Shown here piece by piece: positions 17,976 through 26,437 of a DNA stretch of 64,000 nt (position 1 is the first letter of the stretch; each line of letters starts with the position of its first letter). The stretch lies in the NCBI GenBank assembly GCA_030645235.1, contig JAUSMV010000012.1:744001-808000 (forward strand). Direction: 5' to 3'. Source of the DNA: Parvibaculum sp. Lineage in GTDB: Bacteria > Pseudomonadota > Alphaproteobacteria > Parvibaculales > Parvibaculaceae. The translations under genes and the position numbers were made by a program. The notes below the pieces were generated by a model. It searched no databases. It had not been told where the DNA came from and saw only the letters and a list, made by a program, of their open reading frames with translations.

Positions 17976-18722
17976 ATGGATTATTTTCAATCTGATGGCT
18001 TGCGGCTTGCCTATCGTGTGGTGGGTGAGGGCGCGCCGATTGTCCTCGTGCACGGGTTTGCCTCGACGCATGACGTGAACTGGGTGGCGACGGGCTGGTC
18101 GCGGGCGCTCGTTGATAGCGGGCGACGCGTCATCATGGCGGACGGGCGCGGGCATGGCGCGAGCGACAAGCCCTATGATGAGGCCGACTACACGCTTGAG
18201 GCGATGGCGGGCGATGTCGTGGCGCTGATGGATCATTTGGGCGAACCCGGTGCTGATCTCATGGGCTATTCGATGGGCGGCATGGTGTCGCTTGTGGCCG
18301 CCGCGCTTTATCCTGACCGGTTTGACCGCGTGATTGCCGCAGGCATCGGCGAGCGCCTGCTCGACCGCAATAAAGACGCGAGCGATGTTGTGAAGGCGTT
18401 GCTGGCGAATGATGGTGTTGTTGTGGGCGGTCGGGCGGCGCAGATGTTTCGTCTGTTTGCCGATCAGAACAAGCAGGACCGCGCGGCGCTAGCTGCCTGC
18501 TTTGCAGCGGTGCGGAAGGATTTTCCCGATACACTGCTCACGCGGATTGTGCGGCCTGTGTTGATTGTCGCGGGCGAGACCGATGATGCGGCAGGCGCTG
18601 CGGGACCGCTCGCCGCGCGCATTCCGCACGGGTCGGCTTACACAGTGCCCAAGCGCGATCACATGCGCACGGTGGGCGACAAGGCTTACAAGGATGCGGT
18701 GATGAAGTTTTTGACGGAGTGA
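17976..18722 (+). CDS. alpha/beta hydrolase
   Basis: 248-aa alpha/beta-fold hydrolase. Oxyanion region VLVHGFAST, nucleophile elbow MGYSMGGMV (Ser about 95) and a late His in PKRDHMRTVGDKAYKDA are present. Esterase, lactonase or C-C hydrolase activity is possible. GGGAGG lies upstream of the ATG. The gene ends 9 nt before a composite palindromic element. Confidence 0.88.
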   Translation: MDYFQSDGLRLAYRVVGEGAPIVLVHGFASTHDVNWVATGWSRALVDSGRRVIMADGRGHGASDKPYDEADYTLEAMAGDVVALMDHLGEPGADLMGYSMGGMVSLVAAALYPDRFDRVIAAGIGERLLDRNKDASDVVKALLANDGVVVGGRAAQMFRLFADQNKQDRAALAACFAAVRKDFPDTLLTRIVRPVLIVAGETDDAAGAAGPLAARIPHGSAYTVPKRDHMRTVGDKAYKDAVMKFLTE

Positions 18723-18731
18723 TTTTTTCTA

Positions 18732-18887
18732 ACCTCCCCCTTGTGGGGAGGTCAAAATATTCACCTTTGAATATTTTGGGTGGGTGGGGGAACGAAGCTC
18801 AATAAATGCACAGACATTGCCGCGACAGAGCATCCCCCACCCAAAAAATCTGAAGTAGATTTTTTGACCTCCCCACAAGGGGGAGGT
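18732..18887. repeat. composite palindromic element R1
   Basis: 156 bp. Terminal hairpin CCTCCCCCTTGTGGGGAGG at each end; an AAAATATTC-type arm hairpin left and an AAAAAATCT-type right; core GAACGAAGCTCAAT...GAGCATCC. It sits between convergent genes. It is non-coding although it yields ORFs such as PPPKKSEVDFLTSPQGGG. Confidence 0.9.
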
Positions 18888-18908
18888 CAGATTTACTTTA
18901 CTCAGAGA

Positions 18909-19700
18909 TTACCGCGCCACGAGCGGTGCAAAGCCCAGATGCATGCCCGCATCCGTGATCAGCGTCTCACCCGTGATGTGGTCCGAGCCTTCGCCCGCAA
19001 AGAAGACAACGCTTTTGGCGATATCGTCCGGTGTGCCTGCACGCGCAAGAGGTGTGGAAGCAATCTGCCCGTCGATGATTTTCTTATATTGCTCTTCGCC
19101 GAAACGGTCGGAGAACCAGCGCGTGCCGATGAAGCCGGGGCAGACGGCGTTGACGCGGATTTCCGGTGCGAGCGAGCGGGCCAGCGACAGCGTCATCGTG
19201 TTGAGCGCGCCTTTGGAGGCGGCATAGGCGACCGACGAGCCGATGCCGGTGACGCCCGCAATCGATGAGACGTTGACGACGGAACCTTTGCCCGCCTTCT
19301 TCATCGCGGGGGCGCAGGCGCGGATCATCTGATAAGCGCCGATGACGTTGACCTTATAAATCCAGAGGAAGTCGTCGGCGGTGAGCGCATCAAGATCGGC
19401 GTGATTGGCAAATTGCGTCGTGCCTGCATTGTTGACGAGAATGTCGATGCGGCCCCATTGGGCAATCGCGGCGGCGGCGATTTTCTTGCAGTCCTCATCA
19501 TTGCTGACGTCGCCCTGCGCCATGATGGCATCAACGCCTTTGGCCTTGCAGAGGGCGAGCGTTTCGGACGCTTCCTTCTCGCTCTTGGTGTAATTGATGA
19601 CGACCTTCGCGCCGCGCTCGGCAAGCAGGATGGCGACGGATGCGCCGAGACCTGTGGCCGAGCCTGTGACGATGGCGACTTTGTCTTTGAGTGCTGACAT
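18909..19700 (-). CDS. SDR family oxidoreductase
   Basis: 263-aa classical short-chain dehydrogenase/reductase. Cofactor motif TGSATGLGASVA near residue 12, NNAG motif, and catalytic Ser-Tyr-Lys in SSIAGVTGIGSSVAYAASKGA. The Asn following the nucleotide-binding strand (VVINYTKSE) favours NADPH only weakly. It is probably a 3-oxoacyl- or 3-hydroxyacyl-type reductase; substrate unknown. Start ATG with GGGGGAA upstream. Confidence 0.9.
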   Translation of the reverse strand: MSALKDKVAIVTGSATGLGASVAILLAERGAKVVINYTKSEKEASETLALCKAKGVDAIMAQGDVSNDEDCKKIAAAAIAQWGRIDILVNNAGTTQFANHADLDALTADDFLWIYKVNVIGAYQMIRACAPAMKKAGKGSVVNVSSIAGVTGIGSSVAYAASKGALNTMTLSLARSLAPEIRVNAVCPGFIGTRWFSDRFGEEQYKKIIDGQIASTPLARAGTPDDIAKSVVFFAGEGSDHITGETLITDAGMHLGFAPLVAR

Positions 19701-19794
19701 GATTTCCCCCGGATGAATTGTTGCGGGGGAGTGTAGCGGCTTGGCCCGAATTTTCTAGCGATGAGTCAGGCCTGACGGTCAGTCAGCTTTTTGC

Positions 19795-20145
19795 TCAATC
19801 GTCGGGCGGAAAGTTGAAAGCCGCGAGGATCAGCTTGTCGGCGAGTTTGTTGCGCTTGGCGGGTGTGGTGGTGAGTTCAATGCAGGCGAGTTCGTCTTCG
19901 TGGCGCAGTACGCGACCAAGCGCAAAGCCGACATGGGGCACATCAAGCGCGACGGGTTCATGCGCGGCGGGCAGGGGCTGGCATTCGACCAAGGCACCGG
20001 TCGCTGACATTTCATGGATGATGCAGTCGGTATCCACACCGGCAAAGACAATACGGCCTTCGATGCGCGTGGCGATGCGCCGAAAGACGCGTCGGTTGGA
20101 CGCGTCATTTTGCGACGAAGGCGGCAGTTGCGAATGTTTGCTCAT
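19795..20145 (-). CDS. PilZ domain protein
   Basis: 116-aa single-domain protein with the c-di-GMP-binding PilZ pattern: RRVFRRIATR (RxxxR type) and, about 25 residues later, HEMSATGALVE (a D/NxSxxG-like motif with E in place of D). It would link c-di-GMP to motility or envelope behaviour. A longer start at 20169 adds 8 residues; the one at 20145 gives the usual short basic lead. A CCCGGACC...GGTCCGGG inverted repeat lies at 20156-20188, immediately upstream. Confidence 0.75.
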   Translation of the reverse strand: MSKHSQLPPSSQNDASNRRVFRRIATRIEGRIVFAGVDTDCIIHEMSATGALVECQPLPAAHEPVALDVPHVGFALGRVLRHEDELACIELTTTPAKRNKLADKLILAAFNFPPDD

Positions 20146-20251
20146 GGTCCGTTTCCCGGACCGCTCCATTCAGCATGGGGGTCCGGGATCGAGCCTAAGC
20201 AAGGATGGTTGCCAAAGCGTTTGCGGCAAGTGTCCTATTTCGGGAGGGGGC

Positions 20252-21100
20252 CTATTTCGGGAGTTCGGCCAGAAAATCACCGATAACCTTCTCGAAATCG
20301 ATGCGTTTGCCGAGCGTGGCCATCGGGCCTGCCGTTAACCCGCCGTCAACTGCGATGGTCTGGCCGGTGACAAAGCTCGACGCGTCGCTCGCAAGGAAGA
20401 GCGCGGTTTCGGCAATATCACTCGGCATGCCGGAGCGCGGTGTTGGCTGGATTTTCGCCAGATGCTCCTGCATCACAACGGCGAGCTGGTCGGCGACCTG
20501 CGTGCCGAGGCCGAGACCTGCACCGAAAATTGACGTCGCAATACCGCCGGGGCAGATCGCATTGGAGCGCACGAAATGCGGTGCGAGCTGCAGCGCGGCG
20601 CAGCGCGAGAAATGATGCACGGCGGCCTTGCAGGCGGAATAGACGAGCGGGCCGTAACCGGCCTGCAGGCCCGCGACCGAGGCGGTCGAGATGATGCTGC
20701 CGGATTTTTGTGCGGTCATATGCGGCACGGCATATTTATAGCCGAGCACGACGCCCTTGAGCAGCACGCCGATCGTCTCGTCAAAACCGTTCATGTCGAT
20801 TTCGTGCAGCTCGCCGCCGACGCCGCCGTAACCGGCATTGTTGAACATCACATCGAGACGGCCGTATTTATTCACCGTATGCGCGACGAGATTTTTCACT
20901 TCATCTTCATGCGCCACGTTGGTGCGGCAATAGGAGAAGTTCGGCCCTAGCTCGCGCTCCATCGCCTCGCCCTTATGGTCCTGCAAATCGCCCGCGACGA
21001 CTTTCGCGCCTTCTTTGAGGAACAGATCCACCGTGCCGCGCCCGATGCCGCTGGTGCCGCCGGTGATGATGGCGACTTTGCCGCTCAGTCTTCCTGTCAT
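20252..21100 (-). CDS. SDR family oxidoreductase
   Basis: 282-aa classical SDR. TGGTSGIGRGTV cofactor motif, NNAGYGGVGG, and catalytic YSACK in STASVAGLQAGYGPLVYSACKAAVHH. It resembles 3-alpha-hydroxysteroid or cyclohexanol-type dehydrogenases, but substrate is not assignable. The stop region shows a 17-bp-period duplication (CCTATTTCGGGAG twice at 20234 and 20251) that repeats the last codons. Palindromic element R2 lies directly upstream. Confidence 0.9.
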   Translation of the reverse strand: MTGRLSGKVAIITGGTSGIGRGTVDLFLKEGAKVVAGDLQDHKGEAMERELGPNFSYCRTNVAHEDEVKNLVAHTVNKYGRLDVMFNNAGYGGVGGELHEIDMNGFDETIGVLLKGVVLGYKYAVPHMTAQKSGSIISTASVAGLQAGYGPLVYSACKAAVHHFSRCAALQLAPHFVRSNAICPGGIATSIFGAGLGLGTQVADQLAVVMQEHLAKIQPTPRSGMPSDIAETALFLASDASSFVTGQTIAVDGGLTAGPMATLGKRIDFEKVIGDFLAELPK

Positions 21101-21147
21101 TTTCTATTTCCCTGTTTGTTTTGTTTTTGGTTTTTATTCTAAATTCA

Positions 21148-21300
21148 ACCTCCCCCTTGTGGGGAGGTCAAAAAATCTTTTTTAGATTTTTTGGGTGGGG
21201 GATGCTGTGTTGCGGCACTTATTGCGCATTCATTGACCTTCGCTCCCCCCACCCAAAATATTCGAAGGCAAATATTTTGACCTCCCCACAAGGGGGAGGT
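21148..21300. repeat. composite palindromic element R2
   Basis: 153 bp, same family as R1 but inserted in the opposite orientation: core reads GATGCTGTG...CTTCGCTCC. The AAAAAATC arm is left and the AAAATATTC arm right, so arm-to-core arrangement equals R1. Confidence 0.9.
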
Positions 21301-21308
21301 GGGTTCCT

Positions 21309-22100
21309 CTATCTTCCCTTAAACACCGCTTTTCGCTTTTCCATGAAGGCGGTGCGGCCTTCGGCATAGTCTTCGCTGTGGAAGCAGCGTTCGATCAGTT
21401 GATCGCAAAAGGCCGCGTCGAAATTGTCCGCCGCTTTGCGCGTTTCATCGACGATTTTCTTGGCGGTCATCACGGTGAGCGGCGCGTTGTCGGCGATGGT
21501 CGCGCAGGTGGTGCGGACTTCTGCTTCGAGCGCCTCGCGCGCATAGACGCGGTTGATGAGGCCCATGGCGAGGGCTTCATCGTGAGAGAAGCGTCGCGCG
21601 GTGAAGAAAATTTCTTTGGCATAGGCGGGGCCGACAATATCGACCAGACGTCGCGTGCCCGATGCGGCATAGGCAAGGCCGAGTTTGGCCGCCGGTATGC
21701 CGAAGGTGGAACCCGCGCTCGCAAAACGCAGATCGCAGGAGAGCGCGATGCCGAGGCCGCCGCCGATGCAATAGCCGTCGATCATGGCGATGGTGGGCCG
21801 CTCGGCGCGCGCGATGGTTTCAAAGGCCAGCGTGGTCGCGTCTTCGTATGTCACGACGCTGGCGGGATCGCCGCGCTGCGCTTCAAATTGCGAAATATCG
21901 GCGCCCGCGACAAAGGCTTTGTCGCCCGCGCCTTTCAGCACGATGGTTTTGATTTCGGGGTCGGCTTCAAAATCCGCAATGATCGACGGCACCGCCTGCC
22001 ACATGTCGAGGCTCACGGCGTTGAGCCGTTCGGGATTGTTGAAAATCATCCAGCCGATGTTGCCGTCTTTTTTGACGATCATGCGGGAGGTGGTGGACAT
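21309..22100 (-). CDS. enoyl-CoA hydratase/isomerase family protein
   Basis: 263-aa crotonase-fold protein. Oxyanion-hole motifs AGADISQFEAQ and GYCIGGGLGIALSCDLRFAS are intact. The position that is usually PE reads GIPAAKLG, so the first catalytic glutamate is an alanine; the protein may be an isomerase, hydrolase or decarboxylase instead of a hydratase. It lies between palindromic elements R2 and R3 and is read in the same direction as the SDR genes. Confidence 0.87.
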   Translation of the reverse strand: MSTTSRMIVKKDGNIGWMIFNNPERLNAVSLDMWQAVPSIIADFEADPEIKTIVLKGAGDKAFVAGADISQFEAQRGDPASVVTYEDATTLAFETIARAERPTIAMIDGYCIGGGLGIALSCDLRFASAGSTFGIPAAKLGLAYAASGTRRLVDIVGPAYAKEIFFTARRFSHDEALAMGLINRVYAREALEAEVRTTCATIADNAPLTVMTAKKIVDETRKAADNFDAAFCDQLIERCFHSEDYAEGRTAFMEKRKAVFKGR

Positions 22101-22193
22101 GGGCGGGCTCCATCGGCGGGGATTCGGATGGGCCGCATTGTGCCTGCCTAATAGTCAGGTGTCATCCTGTGGCTTGGGATACTCATAAAACTC

Positions 22194-22374
22194 ACCTCCC
22201 CCTTGTGGGGAGGTCAAAATATTCGTCTTCGAATATTTTGGGTGGGGGGAACGAAGTCTAATAAGTATTCCGAATTTGCCGCGGCACGGCGTACCCCCAC
22301 CCAAAAAATCTGAAGTAGATTTTTTGACCTCCCCACACCTTGCGCGTAGGCGCAAAGAAAAGGAGGGGGGAGGT
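22194..22374. repeat. composite palindromic element R3 with nested hairpin insertion
   Basis: R1-type element, core forward. Its right terminal hairpin is interrupted by ACCTTGCGCGTAGGCGC... (22337-22365), about 29 nt, which matches in reverse complement an insertion in R5. Confidence 0.88.
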
Positions 22375-22397
22375 GGAAAATTTATTGGATCGGAAAA

Positions 22398-23936
22398 TCA
22401 GACCGGCGCGACACATTCCAGCTTCGGGTCATGCACCTTCGGCAATGCGTCTTTCAAATCCGCCAGCAAATCCGACTTCAACGCAGCGTAGGCCGGATCG
22501 TTCCACAGGTTGCGCCATTGCTGCGGGTCGTTTTTGTGATCGTATAGCTCGCCTTCCGTGCCGTCATAGATCGTGCCCTTGAGGTATGACGTGATCGTGT
22601 AGCCGTCGCGATAGATCGTGCGCAGGCCCACGGTCGTGCCGTCCACATGCGTGCAGTCCCATTCGGTGAAGACGCGCTCGCGGCCCTGTGTGTCGCCTTC
22701 CGCGTCGGTCTTCGGCATGGGCTTGCCCTGCATCCAGCCCGGCACGGGCAGACCCGCAATCGCGCAGAAGGTCGGCGCGAGATCGACCTGACCCACCGGC
22801 GCTTTGACGGACGCGGGCACAACAGCGGCAGATTTCGCCGGACGCCAGATCATCGGCAGGCGCATCAGCGCATCGACATGGTACGGGCCTTTGAACAGCA
22901 GGCCGAACTCGCCCTGAAATTCGCCGTGGTCTGTGGTGAAGACAACATCCACATCATCGCCCCAGCCGCGCCTTTCGATCTCGGCCATGACCTTTGCGAT
23001 GGCTTCGTCGATCAGTTCATTTTCGACATGGGTATAGGCGTTGATTTCCTGCACCTGATCGGGCGTCATGTCGCAAGCGCGGAAATCCGGCGGCGCTTCA
23101 AAGTTTGTGACGCGCGTGCCGTTGTACCATTCAAGCCAATGCTGGGGCTTTTCTTTCAGCACCGCTTCGATCTTGTCTTTGGAGCCTGGATAAAATTCCG
23201 GCAGCGGCGTGTCGCGCCACGGATGACGACCCAGCTCGCTCGACGGCGGGTCCCACGGGTGATGCGGATCGGGAAAGGACATCCAGCAGAACCAGTCTTC
23301 GTCCGTACCCACCGTTTTCAGCCAATCAATCGTGCGGTCGGCCACCCAGTCGGTGTGGTAAAGCTCGCGCGCAATCGGATTGTTGTGGAGCTGACAGCCG
23401 CCCGTCTCGCCGCCGCCTGCGGCGTTCACCTGAAACTTGTCATTGAGGTTCTGGTAGAAATAGTCGAGCGCGCGCGGCTCCTTTGATTTCACCCAATCGC
23501 TGTAATGCAGGATCATCGGCGAATGTGTGGCGAGTTCCATATATTCAAAACCACGATGCGGCCCGTGCTCGTGCTTGCGCGACATTTGCGTTTCATAGAA
23601 TTGCTGTTTGAAATCCATGAAGGGTTCAAAATGCGCTTTGCCGATCAGCGCCGTGCGATAGCCGCCTTCGTCATGCAGATAGCGCGCGACAGACGGCGCA
23701 TCGACGGGGAGCGGCACACCGTTCATCCAGACGCCATGCGTGGACACATATTGCCCCGTCACCATGGTCGAGCGGGCGGGCATGCAAACGACGTTCTGAT
23801 TATGCGCGCGGGTATAGTTGATGCCATGCGCGGCGAGCGCGTCGATGGCGGGCGTCGCGGCCACCTTGCCGCCATTCGCGCCGATGGCGTCAAAGCGCAT
23901 TTGGTCCGTGGTGATAAACAAGATTTTGCGGCCCAT
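22398..23936 (-). CDS. sulfatase-like hydrolase
   Basis: 512-aa alkaline-phosphatase-superfamily sulfatase or phosphonate/phosphate monoester hydrolase. ITTDQMRFDAIG supplies N-terminal metal-binding Asp residues; VVCMPARSTMVTG holds the CxPxR signature with Cys about 51, which is normally oxidised to formylglycine; FTTDHGEFQGE gives further metal ligands. No signal peptide is visible, so a cytoplasmic choline-sulfatase-like role is likely. GGAG before the ATG at 23936 decides the start over 24008. No sulfatase-maturase gene is in the window. Confidence 0.9.
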   Translation of the reverse strand: MGRKILFITTDQMRFDAIGANGGKVAATPAIDALAAHGINYTRAHNQNVVCMPARSTMVTGQYVSTHGVWMNGVPLPVDAPSVARYLHDEGGYRTALIGKAHFEPFMDFKQQFYETQMSRKHEHGPHRGFEYMELATHSPMILHYSDWVKSKEPRALDYFYQNLNDKFQVNAAGGGETGGCQLHNNPIARELYHTDWVADRTIDWLKTVGTDEDWFCWMSFPDPHHPWDPPSSELGRHPWRDTPLPEFYPGSKDKIEAVLKEKPQHWLEWYNGTRVTNFEAPPDFRACDMTPDQVQEINAYTHVENELIDEAIAKVMAEIERRGWGDDVDVVFTTDHGEFQGEFGLLFKGPYHVDALMRLPMIWRPAKSAAVVPASVKAPVGQVDLAPTFCAIAGLPVPGWMQGKPMPKTDAEGDTQGRERVFTEWDCTHVDGTTVGLRTIYRDGYTITSYLKGTIYDGTEGELYDHKNDPQQWRNLWNDPAYAALKSDLLADLKDALPKVHDPKLECVAPV

Positions 23937-24040
23937 CAGGCTGTCTCCGCTTTTATTAATGGTTTTCATTAAACTAGCGGATGGGACCGCGCGGGGCAAG
24001 TGTGGCAAGGCAGGGCGAAGGGGGCAAGAGGTTCAATGAA

Positions 24041-24076
24041 GTCGTCATGCGCGGGCTTGACCCGCGTATCCACGCC
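24041..24076. repeat. MRGLDPRIH-type REP palindrome
   Basis: GTCATGCGCGGGCTTGACCCGCGTATCCACGCC: a palindrome (GCGCGGG/CCCGCGT) whose translation gives VMRGLDPRIHA, a familiar intergenic repeat of Alphaproteobacteria. It is adjacent to element R4. Confidence 0.8.
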
Positions 24077-24091
24077 TTACCTTTTCTTCGA

Positions 24092-24240
24092 ACCCTCCCC
24101 TTGAGGGAGGGTCAAACGGCGTCTTCGCCGTTTGGGGAGGGGGAACGAAGTTCAATGCAGGGCTGTGCTCTGATGTCAGACCGCGACCCCGCCCCAAAAA
24201 ATCTGAAGGAGATTTTTTGACCTTCCCTCAAGGGGAGGGT
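24092..24240. repeat. composite palindromic element R4
   Basis: 149 bp variant: ends ACCCTCCCCTTGAGGGAGGGT, left arm AAACGGCG...CGCCGTTT, core GAACGAAGTTCAATG..., right arm AAAAAATCT-type. It occupies most of the gap between the sulfatase and yjfB-like genes. Confidence 0.88.
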
Positions 24241-24283
24241 TGAAAAAAGGAAAACGCGAAGCAGCAGCAAAGCGTGAGAAACC

Positions 24284-24472
24284 TCAAACGCTCACATCAA
24301 CCGCATGGCCCATGCCCTGCGGCGCCGCCGCCTTCACCTGCTCAACAGCAGCAGACAGCATATTGGCAACCGCCTCGCCCTGCTCGTGCCCGGCCTTCAA
24401 CATAGCAATCTGCATCGCAGCTTGAGTCTGGCTCTGCGAGGTCGCGGCGACGATGGAGGCGAGATCGGACAT
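24284..24472 (-). CDS. YjfB-like putative motility protein
   Basis: 62-aa protein matching the YjfB family pattern: short, Ala/Gln-rich, MSDLASIVAATSQSQTQAAMQIAMLKAGHEQGEAVANML. The family is labelled putative motility protein in other genomes, with no defined mechanism. No flagellar gene is in the window. It borders the AT-rich ParA/RelA cassette and keeps normal high G+C. Confidence 0.65.
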   Translation of the reverse strand: MSDLASIVAATSQSQTQAAMQIAMLKAGHEQGEAVANMLSAAVEQVKAAAPQGMGHAVDVSV

Positions 24473-24590
24473 GAGGGACTCAATGAGGGGAGAAAGGCGG
24501 GGAGTATGGAACGGAGAAAGTTTAGAGAAGGTTAGTTACAGTGGATTAGATCGTTCAGACTTTTGAGTTTTGATTGAAGTGCGAGAGCGA

Positions 24591-25295
24591 TTATTGCTGT
24601 GTGTTTTGATGAACTCTTTTTATAGAATCTAATAGGCGGCTGCCTGCGCCCACAATTTTTGAAAGCACTTTTATTTGCTCCTTGCAAGCTATGTGGTCCG
24701 TAGGTTTGGGATAGTTAATTTGATGATCAACTTCTCCCCAGATTTCTTCAAATAATGTTCGGACTTGGATTTCGCAATAAATATGTGATTTAGCTTTAGG
24801 TTGAACTAAGTAGTGTACGCTCGTATACGAGGTGGATTTCTGTGATACGGCTAAATCAAATTGTTCAAAAAATGCGGCCGCTTCTGGATCCCAAGTATAA
24901 GCCTTAGGGCGTTCCGCAAAAATCCAGTCTCCACTGGAAACTTTTTTTCTCACGATTGTATCTATTGCGCCGAAATCCTCTTGGAACAAATGCAATATTC
25001 TTACGCCGGCCAGATCAGTAATTTGTTTAAAGAAATTTTTGGCGTCAATTTTCTTTTCGGCTGACTTTCGGATTATTTTTTCGCTCAGGTGGTCTTTGTC
25101 TTTAAGTCGGCATCTGTAGGAATGAATAATGTTTTTGCCGCCAGTTTTTAGATCTGGATGAGTTCCGATGTGATTCACAACGCTGTCCATGAAAATTTTA
25201 ATTTCATGTTGTGAATCTGTGTAAAGATCAATTAGTTCAGAAATCTGCTTCTTACTTGGGCGGGGAAATTTTCTTTTAGGTTGAGTTTTTTTCAT
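24591..25295 (-). CDS. stand-alone RelA/SpoT-domain nucleotide pyrophosphokinase
   Basis: 234-aa protein with only the RelA/SpoT synthetase fold: no HD hydrolase and no TGS/ACT part. Key residues look intact: R63-x-K65 and K73 in CRLKDKDHLSEKI, D94 in TDLAGVRIL, Tyr157 and His161 in SYTSVHYLV, Glu175 in CEIQVRT, and EEIWGEVDHQINY. It would transfer pyrophosphate from ATP to GTP/GDP, or to tRNA 3' ends as shown for some toxic small alarmone synthetases. It overlaps the ParA-like gene by ATGA, so the two are translationally coupled. G+C is about 40%. A toxin role is inference. Confidence 0.88.
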   Translation of the reverse strand: MKKTQPKRKFPRPSKKQISELIDLYTDSQHEIKIFMDSVVNHIGTHPDLKTGGKNIIHSYRCRLKDKDHLSEKIIRKSAEKKIDAKNFFKQITDLAGVRILHLFQEDFGAIDTIVRKKVSSGDWIFAERPKAYTWDPEAAAFFEQFDLAVSQKSTSYTSVHYLVQPKAKSHIYCEIQVRTLFEEIWGEVDHQINYPKPTDHIACKEQIKVLSKIVGAGSRLLDSIKRVHQNTQQ

Positions 25296-26395
25296 AGCAA
25301 GTCGACCCTCGCCAGAAAATCTTCCGCAAATTCGCGGTAAGCTTTTCGTGTTGCTCTAAATTTTTCCTGATTTCCAGCAATGGTGCTTTGATCGGATGGT
25401 TCTAATTTTGGAAAATCGGGTAGCTTCCACATTGGCAGATGGTATTTTTGAGACATGCTGGGAAATGTGTTGTGACTGTGTATGACAGCGTTTTTTCCGA
25501 TTGATCCCTTAAGGATGTCTTTGAAATCCAGTATGTTGCCAGCAGCGACGTATTTTGAAATTGTTGAAGGGATTTGCTGAGCATAGTGAAAGTGTGCCTT
25601 CGCTAAGTGAAGATCATTGCTCTGGCCCGAATATCGTTTTGAGTTGTAGAGAGTAAATCCTATTAATCTTACAAACCTGTCTGGAAATTGAGTGCGTTTT
25701 GCATCGGGGAGGAGAAGGAAAATGCTTTCGAATTGCTTTCTCCATGTGCTCAACGCGGCGCCGATGTTTCTTATTCCGTAAACGGAAAAAAGATCAGGCG
25801 CACATGGAATTAGAAATCCATCGGCCAGAGACAGTAAGCTTCTATTTAAGGCACCCAAACTTGGAGAAGTGTCGAATATGACTATGCTATAGCCATACGA
25901 TTTTGCGTATTCGTAGGCCATTGATCTGGCGCGGGTGGCTGTGCGTATTGCTAGAGGATCGCCTTGATATATTCCACTCCAACGCTCGCCGACTTTTGCC
26001 TCGTAGAGGTGCAATGTTAGTCGTCCAGGAGCTAAATGAACATTCGGTGCGAGTTCAATAGGTGGTGGAAGTTGGTCAATTTCGGCCGTGCCATCTTCGG
26101 TTGGCTTTAACGAAAAGTGAATTGATCTTGGCTCGCGAACAAGCGAAGTGAAGTCTTTTGATCCGAGCTTTTCCCGCGCAGCTGAAAAATCTTCTACAAA
26201 ATCGTCTTCCTTTACCCAAATGTCGTGTATCTGTTCCATTTCTAGTGAAAAAATTGTGAGATTGCATTGAGGGTCTAAATCAACGAGCAGTATTTTCTTG
26301 CCCAGTTCCCCAAGAGCATGTGCAAGGTGATATGTGAGAGTTGTCTTTCCCACCCCTCCCTTGTTGTTGAAAATCGTGATGATTTTGGGGTTCAT
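25292..26395 (-). CDS. ParA/MinD-family ATPase
   Basis: 367-aa deviant Walker-A ATPase. NNKGGVGKTTLT (residues 10-20) with signature lysine K12 and catalytic K17, Walker A' LLVDLDPQCN, Walker B YSIVIFDTSPSLG (170-181). It lacks the N-terminal HTH of plasmid ParA type Ia and has a C-terminal extension of about 100 residues. No parB or parS is visible, so classic partitioning is unlikely; it probably works with the RelA/SpoT protein it overlaps. Sampled lines are 37-42% G+C versus about 60% around, indicating transfer. Confidence 0.9.
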   Translation of the reverse strand: MNPKIITIFNNKGGVGKTTLTYHLAHALGELGKKILLVDLDPQCNLTIFSLEMEQIHDIWVKEDDFVEDFSAAREKLGSKDFTSLVREPRSIHFSLKPTEDGTAEIDQLPPPIELAPNVHLAPGRLTLHLYEAKVGERWSGIYQGDPLAIRTATRARSMAYEYAKSYGYSIVIFDTSPSLGALNRSLLSLADGFLIPCAPDLFSVYGIRNIGAALSTWRKQFESIFLLLPDAKRTQFPDRFVRLIGFTLYNSKRYSGQSNDLHLAKAHFHYAQQIPSTISKYVAAGNILDFKDILKGSIGKNAVIHSHNTFPSMSQKYHLPMWKLPDFPKLEPSDQSTIAGNQEKFRATRKAYREFAEDFLARVDLL

Positions 26396-26437
26396 GAATT
26401 TTGCCTTGTACTGAGTAATTTGAGTGATTAAAGCAGG
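26396..26437 (-). promoter_or_regulatory. short AT-rich upstream region of the ParA/RelA cassette
   Basis: Only 42 bp separate the cassette from the upstream hydrolase gene. On the minus strand it reads ATCACTCAAATTACTCAGTAC, with ACTCA repeated at 9-nt spacing, then AAGG 9 nt before the ATG. The repeated half-site could be an operator for autoregulation. No convincing promoter boxes. Confidence 0.3.

Noticed and set aside
22155-22355. ORFs with KKSTSDFLGGG or KKSEVDFLTSPQGGG peptides
   Set aside because: They are translations of the composite palindromic elements and recur at each copy; not genes.
18732-24240. Regularly repeated sequences resembling a CRISPR-like array
   Set aside because: The repeats are large palindromic elements separated by whole genes, with no short spacers and no cas genes.
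25292-26395. ParA-like gene as part of a chromosomal or plasmid partition locus
   Set aside because: No parB gene, no parS-like repeats, and the partner is a RelA/SpoT-domain protein.
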